From JAGLON01 sp041394985 (GTDB taxonomy: Bacteria > Zixibacteria > MSB-5A5 > GN15 > JAAZOE01), in the NCBI GenBank assembly GCA_041394985.1, contig JAWLBI010000001.1, positions 2,542,001-2,606,000 on the forward strand: 64,000 nt of DNA, given 5' to 3'. Both the position numbers and the translations under genes were made by a program. Positions 17,201 to 24,748 of the stretch are shown here, in pieces (the first letter of the stretch is position 1; every line of letters starts with the position of its first letter). Under the pieces are notes generated by a model. It did no database searches. It was not told where the DNA came from and saw only the letters and a program-made list of their open reading frames with translations.

Positions 17201-17644
17201 CTCCTTCGGTTCACCGAATACGACTTGCTTGGATGGGAAAAATGACAGTACGCCGTCTGCGGCATTCAGGCTCAGATTCGATTGTGTTTTGGAATCGATC
17301 CATCCATGAGCGCCGGATACGATGTTTGGGTTTTCCTCGCGGCAATACAGATCCAAAACATAACGGAGAATGTCAACGATGATACTCACCGTTACCAGTT
17401 GCCCCGGCCTGATCGGCCACAATCCGGGCTCGCCGTGTACGCATTTGAGATTGTACAAATCGGCCAGTTTTCGAATAGAAAAGGTCGATGAAAATTTAAG
17501 CTCTTTGCGATTCTGATCAAAGAGTTTATCGAGCTCAAGCCATGTCCATGTTCTGTGAGATACCTGAACTCCAAACGGAAAGTATGAGTGCAATAATTTA
17601 TCTTCTGCCAAATCCACTGTTTTCACCATTTCTTTGAATGACAA
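14192..17644 (-). CDS. Very large GH13 (alpha-amylase superfamily) protein
   Basis: Cytoplasmic alpha-glucan-active enzyme by family; no signal peptide. At 1150 residues it is about twice a normal amylase. About 320 N-terminal residues of unknown fold precede the TIM barrel, and a long helical C-terminal part (about 850-1150) follows it. GH13 regions: I DMVPNH, II IRFDAAMTLAKKH with nucleophile Asp541, III LLAEAF with acid/base Glu606, and IV FMNNPDEKT with Asp667. Region IV has Pro where most amylases have His (NHD), reminiscent of GlgE/trehalose-type members. I number from a TTG at 17644 (AGGG 4 nt upstream); an ATG at 17629 is an alternative. Reaction (hydrolase, transferase or isomerase) cannot be settled from sequence. 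It is a single-gene unit. Confidence 0.85.
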   Translation of the reverse strand: MSFKEMVKTVDLAEDKLLHSYFPFGVQVSHRTWTWLELDKLFDQNRKELKFSSTFSIRKLADLYNLKCVHGEPGLWPIRPGQLVTVSIIVDILRYVLDLYCREENPNIVSGAHGWIDSKTQSNLSLNAADGVLSFFPSKQVVFGEPKERFLNTSSEIGRHREAVTQEGILLSLSMDNPAFQRFRPLFDTTDLKRNSPFDPFISDIEKYFEDKPPFAYTGEPLFQTLRAPMRACPNSLEGQLDFIKTKWAPFLPKWLLKSLLMAADILREETQLRGWGPGPSVALEFGRYAYGMDDSTYPEPAAFSRDADWMSNVVIIAKSTYVWLDQLSKKYQRHIRILSDIPDEELDKLARWGFTGLWLIGIWERSRASQKIKQIMGNPEAAPSAYSLYDYIIAHDLGGEEAYQDLKARAWKRGIRLASDMVPNHMGIYSRWVVEHPDWFVQSEYPPFPVYQYTGVDLSEDDRTVIQIEDGYWTHRDAAVVFKRIDKHTGGTRYIYHGNDGTSTPWNDTAQLNFMNAEVREAVIQTILHVARKFPIIRFDAAMTLAKKHYQRLWFPKPGDGGAIPSRAEHGMTKAQFDAVFPKEFWREVVDRIASEVPDTLLLAEAFWLMEGYFVRTLGMHRVYNSAFMNMLKMEDNGKYRTTIKNVLEFSPEIAKRFVNFMNNPDEKTAVEQFGKGDKYIGIALMMVTMPGLPMFGHGQIEGYTEKYGMEYYRAYWDEQPDEELIRRHEREIFPLMRRRNVFSGSRNFAFYDFVAPEGWVNENVFAYSNMNGGDRALILYNNSYDSTLGAVRVSTAINIGDAEDKTFIHKTLAHALDLKTSPGHIYRFTDYRTRLQYLRSGEEFEKYGFYCQLSGYQYLALMDFKEIFDSDGSWTELKSRLNGNGVYDLDLALLELQLEGFLYPFHRMLETIFDVPLNPSSAEKIYDEFTRFHAEFKNFGIDSQQPDKDKFTKLISGTIDIIAEMQKLKPWRSEESDDILRLALVVQICNYLNSLAPEKEKKSLFILTLFDKWLLFNAIQDFLSGWYHDGRRAYLIARKVKAVILAGHMKPEFDWTIYFTYDEIKDCLQIHEYEGEKYFNKELFERLLTLLLASYSDSITNRSETTDATAVEAIKSTFARLLKTASSVDYKLASFCKAVSEKTKKCPE

Positions 17645-17789
17645 TAAACCCTAATATATCCACAATTACGGCTTTAAATCCATAAAAATAGGGAATTCTT
17701 TTGCCTGTTGAATATGAATTACCCTTGATTTGGCAAGTGATTTAGCCTACCATTAGCGATAGCGCAAAACAATACCGCAGGACGGAAGA

Positions 17790-18968
17790 ATGAACATTCT
17801 GAAAGAAAAAATCGGGCAAGTCGCGGCAATTCTTCGTGGACAGGCCGTCGATGTCTGGCTCGTCTATTGCCGAGAAAGCGATGTCATGGCTGATCCCGTC
17901 ATGCCTCTTGTCGTGGGGCACAGTGTCGTCTGGCCGTCATATTTTATTTATACAGCCGCCGGAGATGCCATAGCTATCGTGGGAGAATTCGACAGCGCGG
18001 ATTTCGAGCGCAGCGGTTGTTTTACCGAAGTGCATCCGTTTTCCAATAACGCAAAAGAATGCCTGCAGGAAGTCCTTCGGCGCCTTGATCCTGCGCAGAT
18101 AGCGATCAATTATTCTCGACACACTCCGACTGCCGACGGACTTACGTATGGCATGTACCTGAATCTTTGCAACGAACTGAAAGGTACTCCATATGCGGAG
18201 AGACTTATTTCCTCAGAATCGATATGTATTTCTCTCCGCAGCCGCAAGTCTCCCGGTGAACTACAATTACTGAAAAGGGCCGCAGATATTGCCGGTACCG
18301 CATGGGATAATGCCCTGCCTCGATTCAAAGCTGGTATGACCGAAATGGCTGTCGCACGCATACTTGAAGCCGAGATGAAAAAACTCGGCGCGGAGCCCTC
18401 TTTTCAGACGATTGCGAATGCCGGCGCCAAAACACAGCCTGGACATGGCAAACCGACCGATGCTGTTCTTGAACCGGGCGATCTGTTACATGTGGATTTC
18501 GGCGCAAACGTCGAGGGATACTGTTCGGACATCCAGCGTCTCGCCTATGTTGCAAAACCCGGTGAGACCACCGCTCCCGATGAAGTCAAGAAAGCATTCA
18601 ATCTCGTTCGCGACATCATCATCGCCTCCGGAAAGATGTTGAAACCCGACACGACAGGATTTGAAATCGATTCCGCTGCCCGAAAAGCATTGATAGATAA
18701 CGGATATCCGGAATATCGGCATGCCCTCGGCCATCAGTTGGGGCAATATGTACACGATGGCGGTGCGCTTCTCGGTCCGCGCTGGCCTCAATACGGCATT
18801 TTACCGGATATTCCACTTGAAGAAAACATCGTTGTGACGATTGAACTTGAAATTAAGATAGAAGGCGTCGGCTGCGCCGGGCTCGAGGAAGATGCCCGCG
18901 TAACTCCGGATGGCGCTGAGTTTTTAAGTACTCCCCAGACAGAATTACCCGTAATAAATGTGATGTAA
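17790..18968 (+). CDS. M24-family metallopeptidase, Xaa-Pro aminopeptidase-like
   Basis: Cytoplasmic dinuclear-metal peptidase that probably removes N-terminal residues before proline. The product has 392 residues: a creatinase-like N-terminal domain (about 1-145) and the pita-bread catalytic domain. Metal ligands are all present: Asp in HVDFGA, Asp in YCSDIQR, His in ALGHQLGQ, Glu in TIELEI and Glu in LEEDARVT. The second His of the site is in YVHDGG. It begins at an ATG after the purine-rich AGGACGGAAG. It is followed 64 nt later by oligoendopeptidase F, which fits a shared role in peptide turnover. Prolidase or creatinase activity cannot be excluded. Confidence 0.88.
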   Translation: MNILKEKIGQVAAILRGQAVDVWLVYCRESDVMADPVMPLVVGHSVVWPSYFIYTAAGDAIAIVGEFDSADFERSGCFTEVHPFSNNAKECLQEVLRRLDPAQIAINYSRHTPTADGLTYGMYLNLCNELKGTPYAERLISSESICISLRSRKSPGELQLLKRAADIAGTAWDNALPRFKAGMTEMAVARILEAEMKKLGAEPSFQTIANAGAKTQPGHGKPTDAVLEPGDLLHVDFGANVEGYCSDIQRLAYVAKPGETTAPDEVKKAFNLVRDIIIASGKMLKPDTTGFEIDSAARKALIDNGYPEYRHALGHQLGQYVHDGGALLGPRWPQYGILPDIPLEENIVVTIELEIKIEGVGCAGLEEDARVTPDGAEFLSTPQTELPVINVM

Positions 18969-19032
18969 CAGGACAATATTGCGTATATATTATCTTAGAT
19001 AGAAGTCCCATCAAAACCGGAAGGATAAAGAC

Positions 19033-20847
19033 ATGGCAGAAGCGACGACAATGAATGCAATCCCGCAGCGCTCTGATATCGAGCATCAATATACCTGGAA
19101 CCTCTCGGACCTTTTCGCCAATGATGCCGAATGGAACGAGGCCTTTACAAAAGCCGAAAAGCTGATCAGTCAGGCATCTACGTTCAGTGGAAAGCTGGGC
19201 GATTCGCCGGAATCATTATACAAGTGTTTCGAGGCGCGCACCGTACTTTCGATCCTCTGCGATGAGTTATACCAATACGCCAAGCTCAACCAGGATTTGG
19301 ACAGCCGCGTTTCCAAGTTTCAGGAAATGTGCGACCGGGCGGCCATGTTATCGTCTAAAGCCTCGGCGGCATTCTCCTTCGTCGAGCCGGAAATGCTCAA
19401 TATCGACAAAAGTACACTGACGGATTTTGCAAAGAAGTTTCCGAAGCCGGATATATATGATTTTTATATCGAGGATTTCAACCGCTCTCGAGACCATATC
19501 CGCTCGGCAGAAATCGAGCAACTTCTGGCCCAGTCTATGGTTGTTGCGCGCGGCCCGCATTCCATTTTCACGATGTTCGATGCCGCCGATATTTCCTACC
19601 CTGAAATCACCGATGAAAACGGCAATAAAGTAAAATTGACGAAACAGCGGTACGCGAAATTCATGGATTCACCGCTTCAGAGCGTCCGTAAAGATGCCAA
19701 TGATAACTTTTATCAGCCATATGTGAAGAGCATCAATACGCTCGGGTCGATCTTTTCCACGTCGATCAATAAAGACGTCTTTTATGCCCGGGCACGGAAA
19801 TATGAGACCGCCTTACACGCCTCACTCGATGCCAATAATATTCCGACTTCCGTATATCATTCTTTGATTGCCACGACCGAGAAAAACATCGAGGGACTGC
19901 ATAAATACATGACCCTGCGCAAGAAAATACTGAAACTCGATACCCAGTATCCCTATGATGTCTTCTGCCCGCTCTTCCCCGATGCCGATTTCGAGGTTGA
20001 TTATGAGGAAGCCGTTAAGGAAGTACTCGAGGCCATAAAACCGCTGGGGCAGGAATATGTCAGTGCCCTGACTAAGGGTTTCGCCAGTCGTTGGGTCGAT
20101 GTTTTCGAGACCGAAGGCAAGGCCGGCGGCGCCTATAGCTGGCGCAATTATCGCTCGCATCCGTTTGTCCTGATGAATTACAATAAGACGGTGAGTAATA
20201 TGTTCACGCTGGCGCATGAAATGGGACACGCGATGCACAGCTATTTATCGAACAAAAATCAACCATATCAGAAGGCACAATATTCCATTTTCGTCGCCGA
20301 AGTCGCATCGACGCTCAACGAAGGGCTGCTCATGCGGCACATGTTGAATAAGACCACGGATAAAATCCAGAAACAGTTTTTAATCAACCGTCAGCTTACC
20401 GGAGCACTGGGAACATATTTCCATCAGGTATTATATGCGACGTTTGAATATCAGGCGCATACACTGGTCGAGAAAGGCGAGGCGCTCTCCCCGGCCAAAC
20501 TGAACAAAATTTGGGAAGACCTCACTGCCACATATTACGGTCCGTCGGTAACAATGGACGAGTTCTCGCAGTATAAATGGTCGCGTATTCCGCACTTTTA
20601 TACTCCATATTATGTGTATCAGTATGCGACGTCGTTTGCGGCGTCACAGGCGATCCTGAGGAAGTTCCTCGACGGCGAAAGCGGCATTATCGAAAAATAC
20701 CTCGAGTTGATCTCATCCGGCGGTAATAATTACCCAATCGACCAGCTCAAGAAATGCGGAATCGACATGACGACGGCGGCTCCGTTCGAGGCGACCGTGA
20801 AGTTGTTCAGTGACCTTGTGGATGAATTGGATAAATTAACGGATTAA
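19033..20847 (+). CDS. pepF: Oligoendopeptidase F (M3B family)
   Basis: Cytoplasmic zinc endopeptidase that cleaves oligopeptides. Its 604 residues match the family length. The zinc motif is LAHEMGHAMHSY with His395, Glu396 and His399. Downstream FVAEVASTLNEGL supplies the third ligand Glu. The C-terminal motif YYVYQYATSFAASQAI is characteristic of PepF. GGAAGGATAAAGAC precedes the ATG. The stop is only 5 nt before tex, so the two genes are co-transcribed. Together with the M24 peptidase it forms the intracellular end of the proteolytic theme of this window. Confidence 0.94.
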   Translation: MAEATTMNAIPQRSDIEHQYTWNLSDLFANDAEWNEAFTKAEKLISQASTFSGKLGDSPESLYKCFEARTVLSILCDELYQYAKLNQDLDSRVSKFQEMCDRAAMLSSKASAAFSFVEPEMLNIDKSTLTDFAKKFPKPDIYDFYIEDFNRSRDHIRSAEIEQLLAQSMVVARGPHSIFTMFDAADISYPEITDENGNKVKLTKQRYAKFMDSPLQSVRKDANDNFYQPYVKSINTLGSIFSTSINKDVFYARARKYETALHASLDANNIPTSVYHSLIATTEKNIEGLHKYMTLRKKILKLDTQYPYDVFCPLFPDADFEVDYEEAVKEVLEAIKPLGQEYVSALTKGFASRWVDVFETEGKAGGAYSWRNYRSHPFVLMNYNKTVSNMFTLAHEMGHAMHSYLSNKNQPYQKAQYSIFVAEVASTLNEGLLMRHMLNKTTDKIQKQFLINRQLTGALGTYFHQVLYATFEYQAHTLVEKGEALSPAKLNKIWEDLTATYYGPSVTMDEFSQYKWSRIPHFYTPYYVYQYATSFAASQAILRKFLDGESGIIEKYLELISSGGNNYPIDQLKKCGIDMTTAAPFEATVKLFSDLVDELDKLTD

Positions 20848-20852
20848 CAGCA

Positions 20853-22985
20853 ATGAGCACACAGTATAACACAAAAATCGCCGGTGAACTAAAAGTATCT
20901 CCGGGACAGGTCGCCGCGACAATAGGGCTTCTCGACGATGATGCCACCGTCCCGTTTATAGCGCGCTATCGCAAGGAAGTAACCGGTAATCTGGATGAAG
21001 TCGCCATCATGACGATTCGCGATCGGTTGTCTCAGCTTCGCGAACTTGATAAGCGCCGTGAGGCGATTTTGCAATCCCTTGAGGAGCGCGAACTTCTCAC
21101 CGAAGAATTGCGGGAAAAAATCGTGGCCGCCGAGACAATGGCCGAGCTGGAAGACATCTATCTTCCGTATCGGCCGAAGCGGCGGACTCGGGCGACAATC
21201 GCAATCGAAAAAGGTCTGGAGCCACTGGCCGAGAAAATCTTCGAGCAGAATGACTTCGATGTCTACAAGGAGGCTGAGGAGTTTATTAACGCTGAGAAGG
21301 AAGTTAATAGTATTGAAGAAGCTCTCGCCGGAGCGCGGGATATCATCGCAGCCTGGATAAATGAAGATGCTCACGCCCGCGCCAAAATGCGCGAGTTGTA
21401 TGCCTCACAAGCTCTGATCACTTCACATGTCATTACCGGTAAAGAAGAAGAAGGCAAGAAATACAAGGATTACTTCGATTGGCACGAGCCTGTTGCGAAG
21501 GTTCCGTCACATCGCATGCTGGCCATGAGGCGCGGCGAGGCAGAGAATATCCTGACTCTTCGGATTGCTCCGGAGGAGGAAATCGCGCTCGAGATACTCG
21601 ATGACATGTTCGTCATTGGCGACAATGATGCAGCCGACCAGGTGCTTGATGCCATCGAAGATTCATACAAGCGCTTACTTGGCCCGTCGATGGAGACTGA
21701 AATTCGCCTCGATTCAAAAGGCAGAGCGGATTCCGAGGCGATTCGTGTTTTCGCAGAAAATTTGCGCGAACTGCTTATGTCTCCCCCGCTCGGCCAGCAG
21801 AATATCCTGGCCATAGATCCCGGATTCCGCACCGGGTGCAAGGTGGTCTGCCTGAATCAACAGGGAAAACTCGTTCACAACGAGACGATATTCCCGCTCG
21901 ATTCGGATAAGCGGCACAATGAGGCCGTGAATTCCGTCCTTCGCATGTGCAAGGAATACTCGGTTCAATACATTGCCATCGGGAATGGCACGGCCGGTCG
22001 CGAGACCGAGGCGTTTATTCGGAGTCTTGATTTGCCCGGTGATATCGGAATCGTTATGGTCAATGAATCCGGTGCATCAATCTATTCGGCATCCGAAGTC
22101 GCCCGCGACGAATTCCCCGACTATGATGTCACCGTGCGAGGCGCCGTATCTATCGGTCGGCGTCTGATGGATCCCTTGGCCGAACTGGTAAAGATCGATC
22201 CCAAATCGATTGGAGTCGGGCAATATCAGCATGATGTCGATCAATCCGCCCTCAAACAGGGGCTGGATGATACCGTCGTCAGCTGCGTCAACGGTGTCGG
22301 CGTCGAGGTTAATACTGCATCGAAACAGCTACTGTCATATGTCTCCGGTCTGGGACCGAATCTGGCCGGTAATATCATTACTTATCGCAATGAAAACGGG
22401 CCGTTCAAATCGCGCGATGATTTTCTCAAAGTCCCTCGATTGGGGCCGAAGGCTTTCGAGCAAGCGGCCGGGTTCCTGCGCATTGCCAATGCTGACAATC
22501 CGCTCGACCGCAGTGCCGTCCATCCCGAAAGCTATACAATCGTATCAAAGATGGCAAAGGATCTATCCTGCACAGTATCCGACCTCATCGAAAACGGTCA
22601 ATTGCGAGCCAAAATTCAACTGACCAAATATATCAATGACAAGGTCGGGATGCCGACGCTGCAGGATATCATGAATGAACTGGCCAAGCCGGGCCGGGAC
22701 CCTCGCGAAAAATTCGAACAGTTCAGTTTTGATGATTCCGTGCACAAGATCGAAGATGTTAAAACCGGTATGCGCCTGCCCGGTATCGTAACAAATGTGA
22801 CGGCGTTCGGAGCCTTTGTCGATATCGGTGTCCATCAGGATGGGCTGATTCATATCAGCGAAATGGCCAACCGATTTATCAAAGATCCCAATGAAGTCGT
22901 CAAGGTAAATCAAAAAGTGACCGTAACCGTCCTCGATGTCGATATCGAGCGAAAACGAATATCGCTATCCTTGAAACAGAAATAA
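20853..22985 (+). CDS. tex: Tex family RNA-binding transcription accessory protein (S1 domain)
   Basis: Nucleic-acid-binding protein of the Tex/YhgF family, 710 residues, a normal length. Order: helical N-terminal domain (about 1-200), YqgF-like RNase-H-fold domain (LAIDPGFRTGCKVV), helix-hairpin-helix pair (LLSYVSGLGPNLAGNI and FLKVPRLGPKAFEQAAGFL), and an S1 RNA-binding domain at about 635-708 (GIVTNVTAFGAFVDIGV, LIHISEMA, RISLSLK). It lies in one transcript with pepF. A strong terminator follows at 23001. Confidence 0.96.
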   Translation: MSTQYNTKIAGELKVSPGQVAATIGLLDDDATVPFIARYRKEVTGNLDEVAIMTIRDRLSQLRELDKRREAILQSLEERELLTEELREKIVAAETMAELEDIYLPYRPKRRTRATIAIEKGLEPLAEKIFEQNDFDVYKEAEEFINAEKEVNSIEEALAGARDIIAAWINEDAHARAKMRELYASQALITSHVITGKEEEGKKYKDYFDWHEPVAKVPSHRMLAMRRGEAENILTLRIAPEEEIALEILDDMFVIGDNDAADQVLDAIEDSYKRLLGPSMETEIRLDSKGRADSEAIRVFAENLRELLMSPPLGQQNILAIDPGFRTGCKVVCLNQQGKLVHNETIFPLDSDKRHNEAVNSVLRMCKEYSVQYIAIGNGTAGRETEAFIRSLDLPGDIGIVMVNESGASIYSASEVARDEFPDYDVTVRGAVSIGRRLMDPLAELVKIDPKSIGVGQYQHDVDQSALKQGLDDTVVSCVNGVGVEVNTASKQLLSYVSGLGPNLAGNIITYRNENGPFKSRDDFLKVPRLGPKAFEQAAGFLRIANADNPLDRSAVHPESYTIVSKMAKDLSCTVSDLIENGQLRAKIQLTKYINDKVGMPTLQDIMNELAKPGRDPREKFEQFSFDDSVHKIEDVKTGMRLPGIVTNVTAFGAFVDIGVHQDGLIHISEMANRFIKDPNEVVKVNQKVTVTVLDVDIERKRISLSLKQK

Positions 22986-23000
22986 TTCGGACATAAAAAA

Positions 23001-23024
23001 ACCCCGCGAATTGCGGGGTTTTTT
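23001..23024. terminator. Bidirectional intrinsic terminator between tex and the TlpA-like gene
   Basis: ACCCCGC / GCGGGGT 7-bp stem with a GAATT loop. Six A precede and five T follow, so it can stop transcripts from both the plus-strand tex and the convergent minus-strand gene ending at 23041. Confidence 0.92.
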
Positions 23025-23040
23025 ATTGGTCATTATTTTA

Positions 23041-24522
23041 TTAGAGCAGGCTTTCCGTCCACCAGACGAGGTTCTCGCCCAGTTTTTCGCTATAGCCGGA
23101 TTCCTTATAAGCGATATTTCCGTCTTTATCAATCACGCAGATGAACGGGATACCCTGAATACCATAGGCGGTCGTCAGGTCTTTGTCGCCGTATAACAGG
23201 GTCATGGCATAATTGTTATCCTGCATGAATTTCAACGGCATGGCTTTGCCCGGAGTGCGTTCCCACACATTAATCGAGTACACTTTCACGCCGTCTTTGG
23301 CGCCTTCCTTGACGAACTTGTCGATGACCGGCATCGCCATGCGGCACGGACCGCACCAGGTCGCCCAGAAATCGAGAACAAGAACGCTGCCGCGCAGATC
23401 GGCGAGCTTGACGATATTGCCGTCTTTATCCTCGAGACTCCAGTCCGGAGCCGGTTCAGAAACTTTTGCCGCCAGCGCTTCGGCTTTCCGTTTCGGTTTA
23501 CCGTTATCCCAGTTTTTCTGGATATCGGCAATGGCTGTTTCCCAGCGCGGATCGTCAGTAAGGACGGCCAAGTCGCCGTCGTTTTTGGCATTCTCCACTT
23601 TATCGAATCCGGCGGATATCGCACCGGTAAGCGCTGCGAAAGCATTATCTTTTTCACCTTTTATGGCATACAGGCAGGCGACATCGTATTGCGCCTCGTC
23701 ATTGGTCGCAAAATCCGATTTGGCCTTGAAATAATCTATCGCCGCATCGTGCGCGCCTGCGCCGACAAGTCCATTGCGATAATAATAATCAATGTACTGC
23801 TGCCGCTCATCCGGCGATACGCCCTGGGCATCGATAAATTCCGTAATCGTCGACAGGGCTTTATCGAAGTTGCCCTGCATGGCATATATCGTCCCGTATT
23901 GAATCGGGCTGGCCCAGCGAGCGCCCATCTCTTTGGCTTTATCCAGGGTCGCCAGTGCGCCATCGGTATCTTTGATATACTTCTGGTAGGAAAGATTAAA
24001 CTGAAGCGGATAGTCCTCTTCCGGTTCGAGCTGAATCAGCGTAGCAAAGTCTTTTTCATCTTCCGGCAGCATGGCCTTCAATTCGGCGACATATTCGTCT
24101 TCCGGACCGGCCTCGAACAGATTTTGCATATAGGTTGCGGTCACGAGGCGATAGCCGTACGGCCAGAGCATACTCTGCTCAATAGCCTTGCGGCCGAGTT
24201 TTACCTGCTCGACCGGCGATTCAACGACGCGGCCGTACAGGTAGGCGAATGTGGCCGAGGTCGGATTCTTTTCATGCAGTTCTTTCATAAAGGACCGTAC
24301 GCCTTCGGCGTCATTCGCTTCCCATTGCGATTGAATGGCGCGGACGAGATCCATATCCGAGGAATTCTCGATATAATCCTTGAATAACTCCACAATCTTG
24401 GCTTGATCTTCCAGCGAATTCAGCTTGGATTCGAATGATTCCTTCGTGTAGTCGTCGGCGGTCGTCAGGCCGACAAAAATGAGGCAACTGATTGCCAACA
24501 GCGCTAACAGGGACTTTTTCAC
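23041..24522 (-). CDS. Periplasmic TlpA/ResA-like thioredoxin with N-terminal TPR-like region
   Basis: Exported thiol-disulfide oxidoreductase. I start at the GTG at 24522 because GGAGG lies 5-6 nt upstream; the ATG at 24534 overlaps that site. The product has 493 residues: signal peptide (about 1-22, KKSLLALLAISCLIFVG), a helical region of TPR-like repeats (about 25-330), and a C-terminal TlpA domain (about 350-493). The redox motif is WCGPC (Cys390, Cys393), and the cis-proline loop is GIQGIPF. The TPR part may bind client proteins. Function in cytochrome maturation or general disulfide reduction is possible, but no ccm genes are nearby. Confidence 0.9.
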   Translation of the reverse strand: MKKSLLALLAISCLIFVGLTTADDYTKESFESKLNSLEDQAKIVELFKDYIENSSDMDLVRAIQSQWEANDAEGVRSFMKELHEKNPTSATFAYLYGRVVESPVEQVKLGRKAIEQSMLWPYGYRLVTATYMQNLFEAGPEDEYVAELKAMLPEDEKDFATLIQLEPEEDYPLQFNLSYQKYIKDTDGALATLDKAKEMGARWASPIQYGTIYAMQGNFDKALSTITEFIDAQGVSPDERQQYIDYYYRNGLVGAGAHDAAIDYFKAKSDFATNDEAQYDVACLYAIKGEKDNAFAALTGAISAGFDKVENAKNDGDLAVLTDDPRWETAIADIQKNWDNGKPKRKAEALAAKVSEPAPDWSLEDKDGNIVKLADLRGSVLVLDFWATWCGPCRMAMPVIDKFVKEGAKDGVKVYSINVWERTPGKAMPLKFMQDNNYAMTLLYGDKDLTTAYGIQGIPFICVIDKDGNIAYKESGYSEKLGENLVWWTESLL

Positions 24523-24682
24523 TTTTTCCTCCATCGAACTTGCGCAGTCGATACGTCTTGTATGAATAATTACATTTTTGGTCTTAATTGTGAGTCATAA
24601 AGTAATTAAAACGTTGTCTGACGGCAAGATGTTTCTAAAATCGGATATTTTTTATCCCCGGCCTTCCTGTTACATTTGAACC

Positions 24683-24710
24683 TTGACGTATGGATAATTC
24701 ATTCTATATT
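24683..24710 (+). promoter_or_regulatory. Sigma-70-type promoter candidate for M28 peptidase
   Basis: TTGACG at 24683-24688, 16-nt spacer, TATATT at 24705-24710, about 39 nt before the ATG at 24749. Confidence 0.55.
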
Positions 24711-24748
24711 TAGTGAAAGACTTCAAGAGTACTTCCGGAGGTTACGCA

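Noticed and set aside
23689..24387. A 232-codon plus-strand frame
   Set aside because: Antisense of the TlpA-like thioredoxin gene, which has a signal peptide and WCGPC motif.
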